A stretch of DNA of 64,000 nt from G963667915 sp965197385 (GTDB taxonomy: Bacteria; Acidobacteriota; Vicinamibacteria; Vicinamibacterales; UBA823): NCBI GenBank assembly GCA_965197385.1, contig CBDANA010000009.1, positions 558,001-622,000 on the forward strand, read 5' to 3'. The position numbers were made by a program, and so were the translations under genes. Shown one piece after another: positions 31,394-39,916 of this stretch; within the stretch, counting starts at the first letter, position 1, and every line of letters begins with the position of its first letter. The notes under the pieces are model-generated. The model was not told the DNA's origin and did no database searches. It was given only the letters and a program-made list of their open reading frames with translations.

Positions 31394-32332
31394 ATGCGCT
31401 ATCTCGTGACCGGAGGTGCCGGGTTCATCGGGTCGCACCTCGTCGAGCATCTCGTGCGGCGCGGGGAGTCGGTGCGCGTCGCCGACAGCCTGGTGACGGG
31501 CCACCGCGAGAATCTGTCCGGCATCGGGGAGGTGGAGTTTCTCGAAGGCGACCTCGGCGACCCGGCGACGGCCCGCCGGGCGGTGGACGGGACAACCTAC
31601 GTCCTCCACCAGGCGGCGATCCCATCGGTCACGCGCTCGGTCGACGATCTAGTGACCAGTCATCGCGCCAACGTGGACAGGCCGCTTCAGGTCCTGCTGG
31701 CGGCACGAGACGCCGGCGTGCGCCGGGTCGTCTACGCGGGATCGTCGTCGGCCTACGGCGATACGCCCGTGTTGCCGAAGGTCGAGACGATGCCGACCGC
31801 CCCCCGGTCCCCTTACGCGCTGCAGAAACTGACCGGCGAGGAGTACACTCGCCTCTTCACGAGCCTGTACGGTCTGGAGACGGTGACGATTCGCTACTTC
31901 AACGTGTTCGGTCCGCGCCAGGACCCGGCCTCGCCGTATTCCGGGGTCATCTCGCGCTTCATCACGGCGCTACTGGACGGCCAGCGGCCGGTCATCTACG
32001 GCGACGGTGAGCAGACCCGAGACTTTACCTACGTGGACAATGTGGTGGGTGGCGTGCTGAAGGCCTGCACCGCCGAGCGGGCCTGTGGGACCGTCGTGAA
32101 CCTCGCGGCCGGCGAGCGCACGTCGCTGCGTGACCTGTTGCGGCGCCTGTGCGCGATCGTTGGCGTGGAGGCGGAGCCTGTCTTCGAGCCGGCGCGGGCT
32201 GGGGACGTCCGCGACTCGCTGGCCGACATCACTAGGGCCCGCGAACTGCTGGGCTACGCCCCGACGATGACCCTGGACGAGGGGCTGCGCCGGACCGTCG
32301 ACTGGTACCGTCAGGCCTCAGGCGGCCGGTAG
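31394..32332 (+). CDS. NAD-dependent sugar epimerase/dehydratase (extended SDR)
   Basis: A 312-residue protein with the nucleotide-binding motif GGAGFIGSHL at residues 7-16 and the catalytic pair Tyr141-x3-Lys145 in RSPYALQKLTGEEY, with Ser in the YAGSSSAYGD strand. FNVFGPRQDPASPYSGVI and YGDGEQTRDFTYVDNVV are typical of UDP-glucose/UDP-N-acetylglucosamine 4-epimerases of the WbpP/GalE type. It probably makes a UDP-sugar for surface glycans. The ATG lies 65 bases after rnpB. Substrate not assignable. Confidence 0.93.
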   Translation: MRYLVTGGAGFIGSHLVEHLVRRGESVRVADSLVTGHRENLSGIGEVEFLEGDLGDPATARRAVDGTTYVLHQAAIPSVTRSVDDLVTSHRANVDRPLQVLLAARDAGVRRVVYAGSSSAYGDTPVLPKVETMPTAPRSPYALQKLTGEEYTRLFTSLYGLETVTIRYFNVFGPRQDPASPYSGVISRFITALLDGQRPVIYGDGEQTRDFTYVDNVVGGVLKACTAERACGTVVNLAAGERTSLRDLLRRLCAIVGVEAEPVFEPARAGDVRDSLADITRARELLGYAPTMTLDEGLRRTVDWYRQASGGR

Positions 32333-32397
32333 ACCGTTAGCGTCGGGTGGCTGGCGGGTTCTGGGCACAGGTTTCGGACCGTCGGTCGGATCACCAC

Positions 32398-32824
32398 TCA
32401 GGAGGTGCCGAACGTCCGGTCCCGGAAGATCGAGCAGGTCTTGGTGCCCGACTGAACGTTGACGACGGAAACGACCACGCCGTTGAATGCAGCTCTGGTA
32501 AAAATCGTCACGTCGCCGGTCCCGCGCGCGACCTTCTTCCGGACGCGGCCGCTGCTCCCTGCCGCGACGAGGACGTGCGTGATCTTCAGCTGGCATGCGG
32601 TCTGGGTGCGGATCCGCTCGGTGACGCGCGTTCCTGCGGCGATCCGACCGAGGGTTTCAACGCCGGCCCCAGGTGGCGCTCACGAGCGTGGACCCGCCAA
32701 ACGTCGAGATGTCGGTGAGCGCCATGGTCTGCCCAGCCTCGCCGGCCAGCGGCAGCGCTGGCGCCTGGGCTGTTCGGGCCAGCACGGCGGCGGCGCACAG
32801 GGCGCCGAGAACGAATCTGATCAC
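32398..32824 (-). pseudogene. Small secreted protein of unknown function, one frameshift
   Basis: A GTG at 32824 preceded by AAAGGAGC opens a signal peptide (MIRFVLGALCAAAVLARTAQ, cleavage near Ala-Gln-Ala) followed by GEAGQTMALTDISTFGG. Near 32665 the frame stops, but a one-base shift continues a convincing secreted sequence: TLGRIAAGTRVTERIRTQTA, CQLKITHVLVAAGSSGRVRK and NGVVVSVVNVQSGTKTCSIF, ending in TFGTS. The total of 427 bases is one more than a multiple of three. Two Cys could form a disulfide. No family recognised. It is either a recent pseudogene or a base error. Confidence 0.5.
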
Positions 32825-32842
32825 GGTCGTGCTCCTTTCGGC

Positions 32843-33200
32843 ACCGACGCTGCGCCGGGCGCTGAGTGGCCATCCTTAGGAGGGCCACATCGCGGGAATG
32901 AGGTCCGAGCGACGACGAATCTTCCACGGGCTGGGGATGGCCGCAGAGGGTACGCGGTGCGATGTCGCGCGGTTTGCAGCCGGGCCGGGTGCCCAGGCAC
33001 CCGACCCGACAGGCAGGCTAGCGTAGCCTCCGGGTGTCATGTTGCATAGGCGCACCTCCCGGCGCGACCGGATGCGATGTGTCCACGATCGACAGTGGAC
33101 GAGCGGTCGCGCTGCGTTTCGCCGCCGACGGCATCAGCCGCGGCGGATGTCGGCCATTCTACTTCACGTTTCGGGCCGCGGAGCCACGGATAACGCTCGG
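32843..33200. other. Intergenic stretch without a supported gene
   Basis: About 360 bases between the secreted-protein remnant and the next fragment. Open frames here are short and unlike any family. A faint match to the terminus of the interspersed element (CTTCCACGGGCTGG near 32925) may be a decayed copy, but it is too weak to call. Confidence 0.4.
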
Positions 33201-33290
33201 ATGCCCACCGTCTTCACGCACGGGCTCATCGGCTTCACGACGGGGCGCTGGCCGAAACGAGAATGGGAGAAGTTCGCCCGAGAGCGATAG
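33201..33290 (+). pseudogene. N-terminal fragment resembling YdjM-type membrane-bound metal-dependent hydrolase
   Basis: A 29-codon frame reads MPTVFTHGLIGFTTGRWPKR and stops soon after. The opening resembles the N-terminus of PF04307 proteins (typically MPxxxTHAxVGL), where the His is a metal ligand. It stops by TAG after FARER and nothing downstream continues the family, so at best it is a truncated relic. A chance match is possible given the length. Confidence 0.3.
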
Positions 33291-33308
33291 AATGGCGGCC
33301 TCTTGCTC

Positions 33309-34353
33309 ATGACGCGACTCCTGGCTCTGTGGGGTGCGCCCTTGGTGTGGCGAGTCCGCTGGCCAGTGCGGGCCGGCCGGCGGCGCCGGCGAAGAACGAC
33401 GACATCGGTGTCGGCGTTGGCGTTGTTAAAGGCATCACGGTGTCGACCCCGCGCGGTGGACGCGACTGGGGCTCGGACGCGATGGTCGGCACGATCGGGG
33501 AGATGCGCTCGCTGGGAAGCAACTGGATTGCTATTCACCCCTACGGTGGCATCGAGCGTGATGGGCGGGTGAGCTGGCGCCGGCGTGACGGCGACACGAC
33601 CGAGGCACCGGTGTGGCTGACGCGGCCGATCGCCGAAGCCCATCGTCAGGGAATGAAAATTCTCATCAAGCCCCATCTGGCGCATTGGCGCAGCGGCTTC
33701 GCGTGGCGCGGGGAGATTGCCTTCGACAGCGAGGCGGATTGGGACAGGTTCTTCTCGACCTACACCGCCTGGATCGCCGATGTTGCCAGGTTCTCGCGTG
33801 GGGCCGATGCGTTCGCCGTCGGCACCGAGCTCGATCGGACGGTCGGCGTCCTCGACGCCGGGCATGCCGCGCGCTGGCGCGCCATCATCAGCGCGGTGCG
33901 CGAGGTGTTTCCGGGCGTCCTGACCTACGCCGCGAACTGGACCGACTATGAGCGGGTGCCATTCTGGGACGCGGTGGATCTGGTGGGCATCCAGGCGTAC
34001 TTCCCGGTGGTGACCGACGCAAGAGGCCGGACGAGCGACTGGCGCCGGCCGACGCCGAGCTGGAGGCGGGGTGGCAGGACATCCTGCGGCGCATGCGCCG
34101 GTTCAGCCGGCGGGTCGGGCAACCCATCCTGTTCGCAGAGCTGGGCTACAACAACGCCGCCAGCGCGCCGTACGAGCCGTGGGATGACGAGGGTGGCGGC
34201 GCGGACGCCGAGACGCTTCAGGAGCGGCTGCTGACGATCGCGCTGCGCGCCGTCGCATCCGAGCCGAGCATTCGTGGCGCGTTTCTCTGGAAATGGTTTC
34301 CGGGCGAGCGGCAGCCCCGGAACTTCGCGATGTCCCGCCCGGCGCTCCGCTAG
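33309..34353 (+). pseudogene. GH113-like glycoside hydrolase (TIM barrel), frameshifted
   Basis: The central frame encodes DDIGVGVGVVKGITVSTP, GSNWIAIHPYGGIERDG, ILIKPHLAHWRSGFAW, and DAFAVGTELDRTVG with a candidate catalytic Glu, then DAVDLVGIQAYFPV. Near 34020 the frame is lost; a one-base shift continues with LEAGWQDILRRMRRFSRRVG then QPILFAELGYNNAASAPYEP (second candidate Glu) and GAFLWKWFPGE. A further shift near 33345 separates the start MTRLLALWGA from LGVASPLASAG, which together would make a signal peptide. The ancestor was therefore a secreted beta-mannanase-like enzyme. Two independent shifts argue for a dead gene. Confidence 0.72.
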
Positions 34354-34416
34354 ATCATCTCCCGCCAGTGGGGCGGGGCGGCGCAGCCGAACTGAGTCCT
34401 GACGGCCCGCTCGCGA

Positions 34417-34941
34417 TCAGGGGGCGTGGTAGCGCTCGCAGAGCGCTTTGAGCCGATCGGCGTCGGCGTCCATGAACACCACGCCGACCCGATACCCTGC
34501 GCTGCGCGATCCGGACGCCGGCTCGAAGGAGGACCAGGCGACTATCGCGACCAGCTTGATAGCACCTTTCTTGTTCGCCGCCAGGGAAACGCGCACGCGC
34601 TGTCCGGGACGCTTGGCGGAGGGTGAGATGAACTTCGCGCCGATGTGCGAGATGTCGATCAGCCTGGACTAGTCGCCTTCCAGTTGCACCTCCACCTCGC
34701 GATCGATCCTCACGCAGTCCGTGAGGCGCGTGCCGCGGTAGTTGTCCGGCAGCGGCTCGCCCGGCATCGCCGAGTTCGCCGGTAGCTTCTTCTTCGCCCG
34801 GCGCTGCACCAGGGTGATGTAGTCCGACGACCGATTAACCACGCGAATCTTGGGCTTCGAGAAATTCGGGTCGGTGCGAAGTTGGTTGATGATGGCGGCG
34901 CCACGCGACGCGTGGCAGCCCCGGCCCAACGAGCAGTGCAT
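34417..34941 (-). pseudogene. PilZ-domain protein interrupted by an in-frame amber codon
   Basis: The frame runs 175 codons with a single TAG at 34669-34671. Before it: RVVNRSSDYITLVQRRAKKK and TRLTDCVRIDREVEVQLEGD. After it: SRLIDISHIGAKFISPSAKR, RVRVSLAANKKGAIKLVAIV and GYRVGVVFMDADADRLKAL. The D-x-S-x-x-G part of PilZ is read as DISHIG. The canonical RxxxR is not clearly present, so c-di-GMP binding is unproven even for the ancestor. One base change (TAG from TAC or TAT, Tyr) would restore the whole protein. Readthrough or an error are alternatives. Confidence 0.65.
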
Positions 34942-34992
34942 TATACTCGTCTACCCTTGGTGGGCCCCTCGGAGCCCTGACGAGCGTACCTG

Positions 34993-35616
34993 ATGACCAC
35001 GGGTGAGAATGAGAGCCGCACGATGCCACCAGTTACCGTCATGGCCGGGCGCCTCGCCGGGCTGCTGTCGCTGGCCGCCTTCGTGCCCTACATCATCGCC
35101 ATTCTGAGGGGGCACACCCGGCCGAATCGGGCCACCTGGTGGATCTGGACGGTGAACGGCCTGGTCCTCGGGGCCAGCTACTACTCCTCCGGCGCGGAGA
35201 ACACCATCTGGGTGCCGGTCAGCTATGCCGTCGGCCCGCTCGTCACGGCGCTCCTGGCGATTCGCCACGGCGAAGGTGGCTGGACGACGCTCGACCGGAA
35301 CTGCCTGCTGGGCGCGGGCAGCGGCTTGCTGCTCTGGTGGCTGTTCAACTCTCCGCTGGTCGCCCTGATCATGACCCTCGGCGTCGATTTCTCAGGCGCC
35401 GTGCCGACCATCCGAAAGGCCTACCGCGCGCCGGAGACCGAGGACGGGCTGGCCTGGGCGCTGTTCATCGCCGGGAACGCCGTGAACCTGGCGGCGGTGG
35501 AGCAGTGGCAGTTCGCCATCGGCGTCTATCCGGTCTACATGTTCTTGGCCAGCGGGACGATCGCGGCGCTGGTCCTGCGGCCCCGGCCGGCTAGCAGCCC
35601 TACTAGATCGGCTTGA
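34993..35616 (+). CDS. Multi-pass membrane protein, PQ-loop/SemiSWEET-like pattern
   Basis: A 207-residue protein with about six hydrophobic segments. Two halves each have a Pro-containing helix start: LAAFVPYIIAILRGHTRPNR then ATWWIW, and GVDFSGAVPTIRKAYRAPET then EDGLAWALF. The spacing recalls PQ-loop transporters, but the Pro-Gln pair itself is not seen, so the family is only suggested. A short His-Gly-Glu-Gly loop links the halves. The start ATG has no clear ribosome binding site; an in-frame ATG at 35023 is an alternative. Its 3' end overlaps the convergent SnoaL remnant by 14 bases. Confidence 0.6.
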   Translation: MTTGENESRTMPPVTVMAGRLAGLLSLAAFVPYIIAILRGHTRPNRATWWIWTVNGLVLGASYYSSGAENTIWVPVSYAVGPLVTALLAIRHGEGGWTTLDRNCLLGAGSGLLLWWLFNSPLVALIMTLGVDFSGAVPTIRKAYRAPETEDGLAWALFIAGNAVNLAAVEQWQFAIGVYPVYMFLASGTIAALVLRPRPASSPTRSA

Positions 35617-35982
35617 CCTTCAACGCACGGGTCTTCATGAGCGCGGCGGCGACATCGTAGAAGAAGCGCAGGCCGGCAATGCCGGGCCCTTCGAAGCGCA
35701 CGGCGATGAGGACGTCGAAGGTCACCCGCTTGCCTGTGCCGGGCACGCCGAACAGGTCGCCCTGATGTGTGCCGGTGAACGTCGAGGTCAGCACCGCCCG
35801 GTGGCCGTCTGCAGGCGATGCTGCTCCCGGAGCTGCTGGTCCGGGAAGGCATTGAACCAGGCCTTGTGTCGGTCGTGCCGTCCTTCGTCGACGTGGCGGG
35901 CGCAGGTTCGCTCGCTCCGGCCTTCCTGCAACCACTCGAAGCCGTCAGGTAGCTCCTCGGTTCGGCTCGCTCGCAGGTGCAT
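35603..35982 (-). pseudogene. SnoaL-like (ester cyclase type) protein, frameshifted
   Basis: The N-terminal part in one frame ends KAWFNAFPDQQLREQHRLQT. A one-base shift near 35797 leads to RAVLTSTFTGTHQGDLFGVP, GTGKRVTFDVLIAVRFEGPG and FFYDVAAALMKTRALKV. The HxGxFxGxPxTGxxV pattern and the terminal RFxxGKIxxxxxYxD equivalent are those of SnoaL/ester cyclase proteins (NTF2-like fold). The catalytic Asp/His pair cannot be assessed because the first third is unclear. Probably a dead gene. Confidence 0.6.
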
Positions 35983-36019
35983 CCCCTCTCACGCCGTGTG
36001 AATCATCCGATAGACTGGG

Positions 36020-36940
36020 GTGATGACACGATCGCGCGGCCGGTCGATCGACCTCATCCGCGACATCCATGCCGCGCGGCAAGCTGGGGATCGGCCGGTC
36101 ATCTCCCTCGAATTCTTCACGCCCAAGACAGACCGGGGCGACCGGAGACTGCTGGACGAGACGCTGCCGGCGCTGCTGAACCTGGGGCCGGCGTACTGCT
36201 CGGTGACCTACGGCGCGGGCGGCAGCACACGGACGAAGACGTTGACGTTGGTGGACGCGATCCAGAAGCGGTACGGCGTCACGGCGATGGCGCATCTGAC
36301 CTGCGTCGGGCACACGCAGGACGACATTGCCGGCATTCTGGACGAGGCACAGGCGCTCGGCATCCGGAACATCCTGGCCTTGCGGGGTGACCCGCCGGCG
36401 GGTGAGACGGAGTTCGTCAAGCCGGAGGGGGGGTTCGAGTATTCGTACCAGCTCGTGGAGTTCATCCGGGAGCACGGAGATTTCTGCATCGGGACGGCTG
36501 GGTTTCCGGAGGGCCACATGGCCTGTGGGGGCGGCAAGCGGACCGACTGGGGCTACCTGAAGCGGAAGGTAGACGCCGGGGCCGACTTCATCCTGACCCA
36601 GCTCTTCTTCGACAACACCGACTTCCTGGAGTTCCGCGACCACATGGTGAAGGCGCTCGGCGTGACAGTGCCGATTTGCCCGGGCGTGCTCCCGATTCTC
36701 TCGTCAGGCCAGATTGCGCGGTTCACGCAGCTCTGCGGCGCGAAGATTCCGGCGCCGCTGCAGGCGAAGCTGGAGGCGCTGACGGGGGACGACGCCGGGG
36801 CGACCGCGTTCGGCATAGAGTATGCGACGGCACAGTGCGAGGCGCTGGTCCGCGAAGGCGTGCCGGGGCTGCACTTCTACTGCCTGAACAAGGCACACTC
36901 GGCCGGCGCGATCCTCAGGAACCTCGGCCTGGCTGACTAA
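36020..36940 (+). CDS. metF: 5,10-methylenetetrahydrofolate reductase
   Basis: A 306-residue TIM-barrel flavoprotein. It has ISLEFFTPKTDRGDRRLL (the catalytic Glu region), YCSVTYGAGGSTRTKTLTLV, HLTCVGHTQDDIAGIL, NILALRGDPPAG (FAD contact), and ADFILTQLFFDNTDFLEF. It reduces methylene-THF to methyl-THF for methionine synthesis. The length is normal. GTG at 36020 or ATG at 36023 could start it; a TGGGGTG stretch lies just upstream. It ends 93 bases before the IS-rich island. Confidence 0.95.
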   Translation: MMTRSRGRSIDLIRDIHAARQAGDRPVISLEFFTPKTDRGDRRLLDETLPALLNLGPAYCSVTYGAGGSTRTKTLTLVDAIQKRYGVTAMAHLTCVGHTQDDIAGILDEAQALGIRNILALRGDPPAGETEFVKPEGGFEYSYQLVEFIREHGDFCIGTAGFPEGHMACGGGKRTDWGYLKRKVDAGADFILTQLFFDNTDFLEFRDHMVKALGVTVPICPGVLPILSSGQIARFTQLCGAKIPAPLQAKLEALTGDDAGATAFGIEYATAQCEALVREGVPGLHFYCLNKAHSAGAILRNLGLAD

Positions 36941-37033
36941 CGCGGGTCGGCCCATCCGTCGAGGAGGCCTCGCACCAGGGGTATCGTGGATGCGGGCCCG
37001 CCGACCTCGATCTGCATCATCCCGGTATCGCCT

Positions 37034-38200
37034 AGCAGGCTGCTGAAAAAGTCCGTGGAATGGGATCGACAGATCGATCCCGGCGTACTCCCATGCTCCC
37101 AATATTGCTGAAGGGAGCCACCTCATGCGCGGACACGATGAGCAGACCCATCACATGTTCAGTTACCGGTCGCCGGAACAGCGCGTGCCGGCCGATCCTC
37201 CGCTCCGCGCGGTCCGCGCGCTGACGGATCACGCGCTGAAGACGATGTCGCGCAGGTTCGCCGGCCTGTACGCCAAGACGGGACGTCCGTCGATCCCGCC
37301 TGAGCCATTGTTGCGGGCCCTGTTGCTGCAGGTGCTGTACACGATCCGGAGCGAACGGCTGCTGCTGGAAGAGCTCAACGACAACCTGCTGTTCCGCTGG
37401 TTCGTCGGCTTGCATATGGACGACCCGGTCTGGCATCCCACGACGTTTACCAAGAATCGTGACCGGCTGCTGGCGGGGGATGGCGCGGCCGCCTTCGTTG
37501 ATGCGGTCCAGGCCCACGCCCGGGCGGCCGGTCTGCTCTCGGACGAGCATTTCACGGTGGACGGGACGCAGTTGGAAGCCTGGGCCAGCCTGAAGAGCTT
37601 CCGATGCCGGGACGCCGCGCCGCGCGCGCCCCCCGATGACCCCGGGAATCCCACGGTCGACTTCCACGGCGAGCGGCGGCGCAACGACACGCACCAGTCG
37701 ACGACTGATCCGGCGGCGATGCTGCATCGGAAGGGCCAAGGGAAGGAGGCGAAGCTGGCGTCTCTGGGCCACGTGCTGTTGGATAATCGGCAGGGGCTCG
37801 TCGCCAACGTCTGTGCGACCCACGCGACGGGGACCGCCGAACGCGAGGCGGCGGCACTGTTGCTGGAGGCCAGCGCGCCGCCGGGCAGCACGGTCGGAGC
37901 AGACAAGGGCTACGATGTGGCGAGCTTCGTCGCCGATGTCCGCGTCCGGGACGTCACGCCCCACGTGGCGCAGAAGGTCCGCTGGCGGGCGATTGATGGT
38001 CGGCCCACCCGGCATGCGGGTTCTCACGTGAGTCAGCGGAAACGAAAACTCGTGGAACAGGTCTTTGGGTGGAGGCAGACCGTCGGTGGTTTGCGTAAGC
38101 TCCGGCCTCGCGGCGTCCCACTCGTCGAGTGGCAGCTCACTTTCGCCGCCACGGCCTATAACTTGGGGGATTATATACCAAAGTGCCGACTAGTTCTTGA
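37034..38200 (+). mobile_element. IS5-group-like insertion sequence, 3' end missing
   Basis: The left terminus GCAGGCTGCTGAAAAAGTCC starts at 37035, just after a TA, and the transposase begins 90 bases inside. The coding similarity stops after AATAYNLGDY near 38170, about 30 residues early, and no matching right terminus follows. A terminus of the same general type (on the other strand GCAGGCTGCGGAAGAACCCG) occurs at 43787, at the far edge of the island. The element has been truncated by the events that built the island. Confidence 0.75.
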
Positions 38201-38315
38201 TCTGGATGGGATCGGGCCTAGGAGGTCGGCGTGTCTGGATCAGGCCAGTTGCCAGCCGGACACGTCAGCCTCTCGGTACTTTGCTACCACGACACCGCCG
38301 AGCTTGAACACGTAA
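37125..38315 (+). CDS. IS5/IS1182-like DDE transposase, C-terminus altered
   Basis: 396 codons. An N-terminal DUF772-type region reads DPPLRAVRALTDHAL, SIPPEPLLRALLLQVLYTIR and LHMDDPVWHPTTFTKNRDRL. The DDE core has FTVDGTQLEAWASLKSF (Asp), TVGADKGYDVASFVADV (Asp) and KRKLVEQVFGWRQTVGGLRK (Glu). After TAYNL the reading enters unrelated sequence for about 45 residues, so the native C-terminus is gone. Activity is doubtful although the triad is present. Confidence 0.85.
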   Translation: MRGHDEQTHHMFSYRSPEQRVPADPPLRAVRALTDHALKTMSRRFAGLYAKTGRPSIPPEPLLRALLLQVLYTIRSERLLLEELNDNLLFRWFVGLHMDDPVWHPTTFTKNRDRLLAGDGAAAFVDAVQAHARAAGLLSDEHFTVDGTQLEAWASLKSFRCRDAAPRAPPDDPGNPTVDFHGERRRNDTHQSTTDPAAMLHRKGQGKEAKLASLGHVLLDNRQGLVANVCATHATGTAEREAAALLLEASAPPGSTVGADKGYDVASFVADVRVRDVTPHVAQKVRWRAIDGRPTRHAGSHVSQRKRKLVEQVFGWRQTVGGLRKLRPRGVPLVEWQLTFAATAYNLGDYIPKCRLVLDLDGIGPRRSACLDQASCQPDTSASRYFATTTPPSLNT

Positions 38316-38422
38316 AACCGTATCTCTACGGCTTCAACGCTCGCGTCTGGCTCACAGACGGTTTCGGCGTTCACAACGGCGACGGTCCCATCAATGAAGC
38401 GAATGCGGTAGCTCCGGCGGGG
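38240..38422 (-). CDS. Small conserved-looking protein, 5' end cut off by an IS3 element
   Basis: The last 60 codons of a minus-strand gene read SYRIRFIDGTVAVVNAETVC, VEIRFYVFKLGGVVVAKYRE and finish ADVSGWQLA. The alternating beta pattern, the closing DVxGWxLA and natural codon use look like a genuine small protein. The start is lost where the IS3 left end begins (about 38425). Like the other small cargo genes of this island it has no recognised function. Confidence 0.5.
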   Translation of the reverse strand, partial: PRRSYRIRFIDGTVAVVNAETVCEPDASVEAVEIRFYVFKLGGVVVAKYREADVSGWQLA

Positions 38423-38481
38423 GGTGGTCTTGAATCGTACCGGGTTTCTCGGAGACCTCATTGCTTGGGAGGATGGGGTCT

Positions 38482-38802
38482 ATGGGACGTCCAAGTCGGT
38501 TTTCTCCGGAAGTGCGCGAACGTGCCGTCCGGATGGTCGAGGAGCACCGAGAGGCCCACGCCTCAGAGTGGGCGGTGCTGCAGTCGGTGGCGCCGAAGCT
38601 CGGCTGCACGGCGGAGACGCTGCGGAAGTGGGTGCGGCAGGCGCAGCGTGATGCTGGGCATCGGCCGGGCCTGACGACGAGCGAGCGGGAGCGGTTGAAG
38701 GAGCTGGAGCGCGAGGTCCGTGAGCTGAAGCGGGCGAATGAGATCCTGCGGAAAGCGTTCGCGTATTTCGCCCAGGCGGAGCTCGACCGCCGGAGGACGT
38801 AG
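38482..38802 (+). CDS. IS3 family transposase OrfA (element A)
   Basis: 106 residues with the HTH_Tnp_1 pattern SRFSPEVRERAVRMVEEHRE and GCTAETLRKWVRQAQRD, then a leucine-zipper-like coiled coil (ELEREVRELKRANEILRKAF AYFAQAEL, read as two blocks). It starts at ATG after GGAGGATGGGG. It would be fused to OrfB by frameshifting in an active element, but the OrfB partner here is wrecked. Confidence 0.88.
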   Translation: MGRPSRFSPEVRERAVRMVEEHREAHASEWAVLQSVAPKLGCTAETLRKWVRQAQRDAGHRPGLTTSERERLKELEREVRELKRANEILRKAFAYFAQAELDRRRT

Positions 38803-38807
38803 CCACG

Positions 38808-39916
38808 ATGGTCCAGTTCATCGCCGACCATCGCGCCGTGTTCGGGGTCGAGCCGATCTGCGCCGTGCTGCCGATCGCCCCGTCGACGTATCATCGCCAT
38901 CGGCACCAGCGGACACATCCGACGCGCCGGTCCGCACGGGCGCCGCGCGACGATCAGCTCCGCGTCGAGATTCAGCGGGTCTATGACGCGCACCAGCAGG
39001 TCTACGGCCCCCGGAAAGTCTGGAAGCAGCTGCGGCGGGACGGCGTCCGCGTGGCGCGCTGCACCGTGGCGCGCCTGATGCGCGCGATGGGCCTTGCCGG
39101 GGCCGTCCGGGGCCGGGCCTGGGTCACCACGACCCCCGCAGGTGAGGGCGGTCGCCCGGTGGACCTCGTTGACCGCCGATTCGTGGCCACCCGTCCGAAT
39201 CAGCTCTGGGTCTCCGATTTCACGTACGTCGCAACCTGGGGCGGCTTTGTCTACGTCGCGGTCGTCATCGACGTGTTTGCGCGCCGCATTGTGGGCTGGC
39301 GGGTGTCGGCCTCCATGCGCACGGACTTTGTGCTGGATGCGTTGGAGCAGGCGATCTACGCCCGCCGGGGCGACGCCCTCACCGGCCTCGTACATCACAG
39401 TGATGCCGGGTCTATGACGCGCACCAGCAGGTCTACGGCCCCCGGAAAGTCTGGAAGCAGCTGCGGCGGGACGGCGTCCGCGTGGCGCGCTGCACCGTGG
39501 CGCGCCTGATGCGCGCGATGGGCCTTGCCGGGGCCGTCCGGGGCCGGGCCTGGGTCACCACGACCCCCGCAGGTGAGGGCGGTCGCCCGGTGGACCTCGT
39601 TGACCGCCGATTCGTGGCCACCCGTCCGAATCAGCTCTGGGTCTCCGATTTCACGTACGTCGCAACCTGGGGCGGCTTTGTCTACGTCGCCGTGTTTGCG
39701 CGCCGCATTGTGGGCTGGCGGGTGTCGGTGCGCACGGGTGCTGGATGCGTTGGAGCACGATCTACGCCCGCCCGACGCATCGCGCCGTCGGTCGGCAGCC
39801 AAGGCGATGCCTATGACAATGCCCTCGCCGAATCGGTGATCGGCTTGTACAAGACGGAGGTGATTCGACGGAAGGGCCCGTGGCGCACCCTCGAGGCCGT
39901 CCACCTCTTCCTGTAG
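38808..39916 (+). pseudogene. IS3 family transposase OrfB (element A) with internal tandem duplication
   Basis: The first 190 codons are normal OrfB: FGVEPICAVLPIAPSTYHRH, HQQVYGPRKVWKQLRRDGVR, the first catalytic Asp in WVSDFTYVATWGGF and the second in GLVHHSDAG. At 39408 the sequence jumps back to the YDAHQQVYGPRK region and repeats it with deletions (VAVFARRIVGWRVS). The catalytic Glu is finally reached in DAYDNALAESVIGLYKTEV. Frames do not connect across the whole length, so no working enzyme is made. Confidence 0.85.
38977..39830 (+). repeat. 431-base tandem duplication inside IS3 OrfB
   Basis: The unit at 38977-39407 (starting GGGTCTATGACGCGCACCAG) recurs from 39408. The second unit lacks 12 bases where the first reads GTCGTCATCGACGTGTTT and has further losses after GGGTGTCGG. 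The breakpoint follows the catalytic motif CATCACAGTGATGCCGGG; the short GCGGGTCT/CCGGGTCT similarity at the two junctions suggests slippage or illegitimate recombination. Confidence 0.9.

Larger units (their letters stand above)
38425..39911 (+). mobile_element. IS3 family element A, internally duplicated and truncated
   Basis: The left end TGGTCTTGAATCGTACCGGG is an IS3-type terminus. orfA is intact, but orfB carries a 431-base tandem duplication (38977-39407 repeated from 39408), and the second unit has several small deletions. The right end was removed by the IS256 element at 39912. It cannot be active. Confidence 0.82.
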
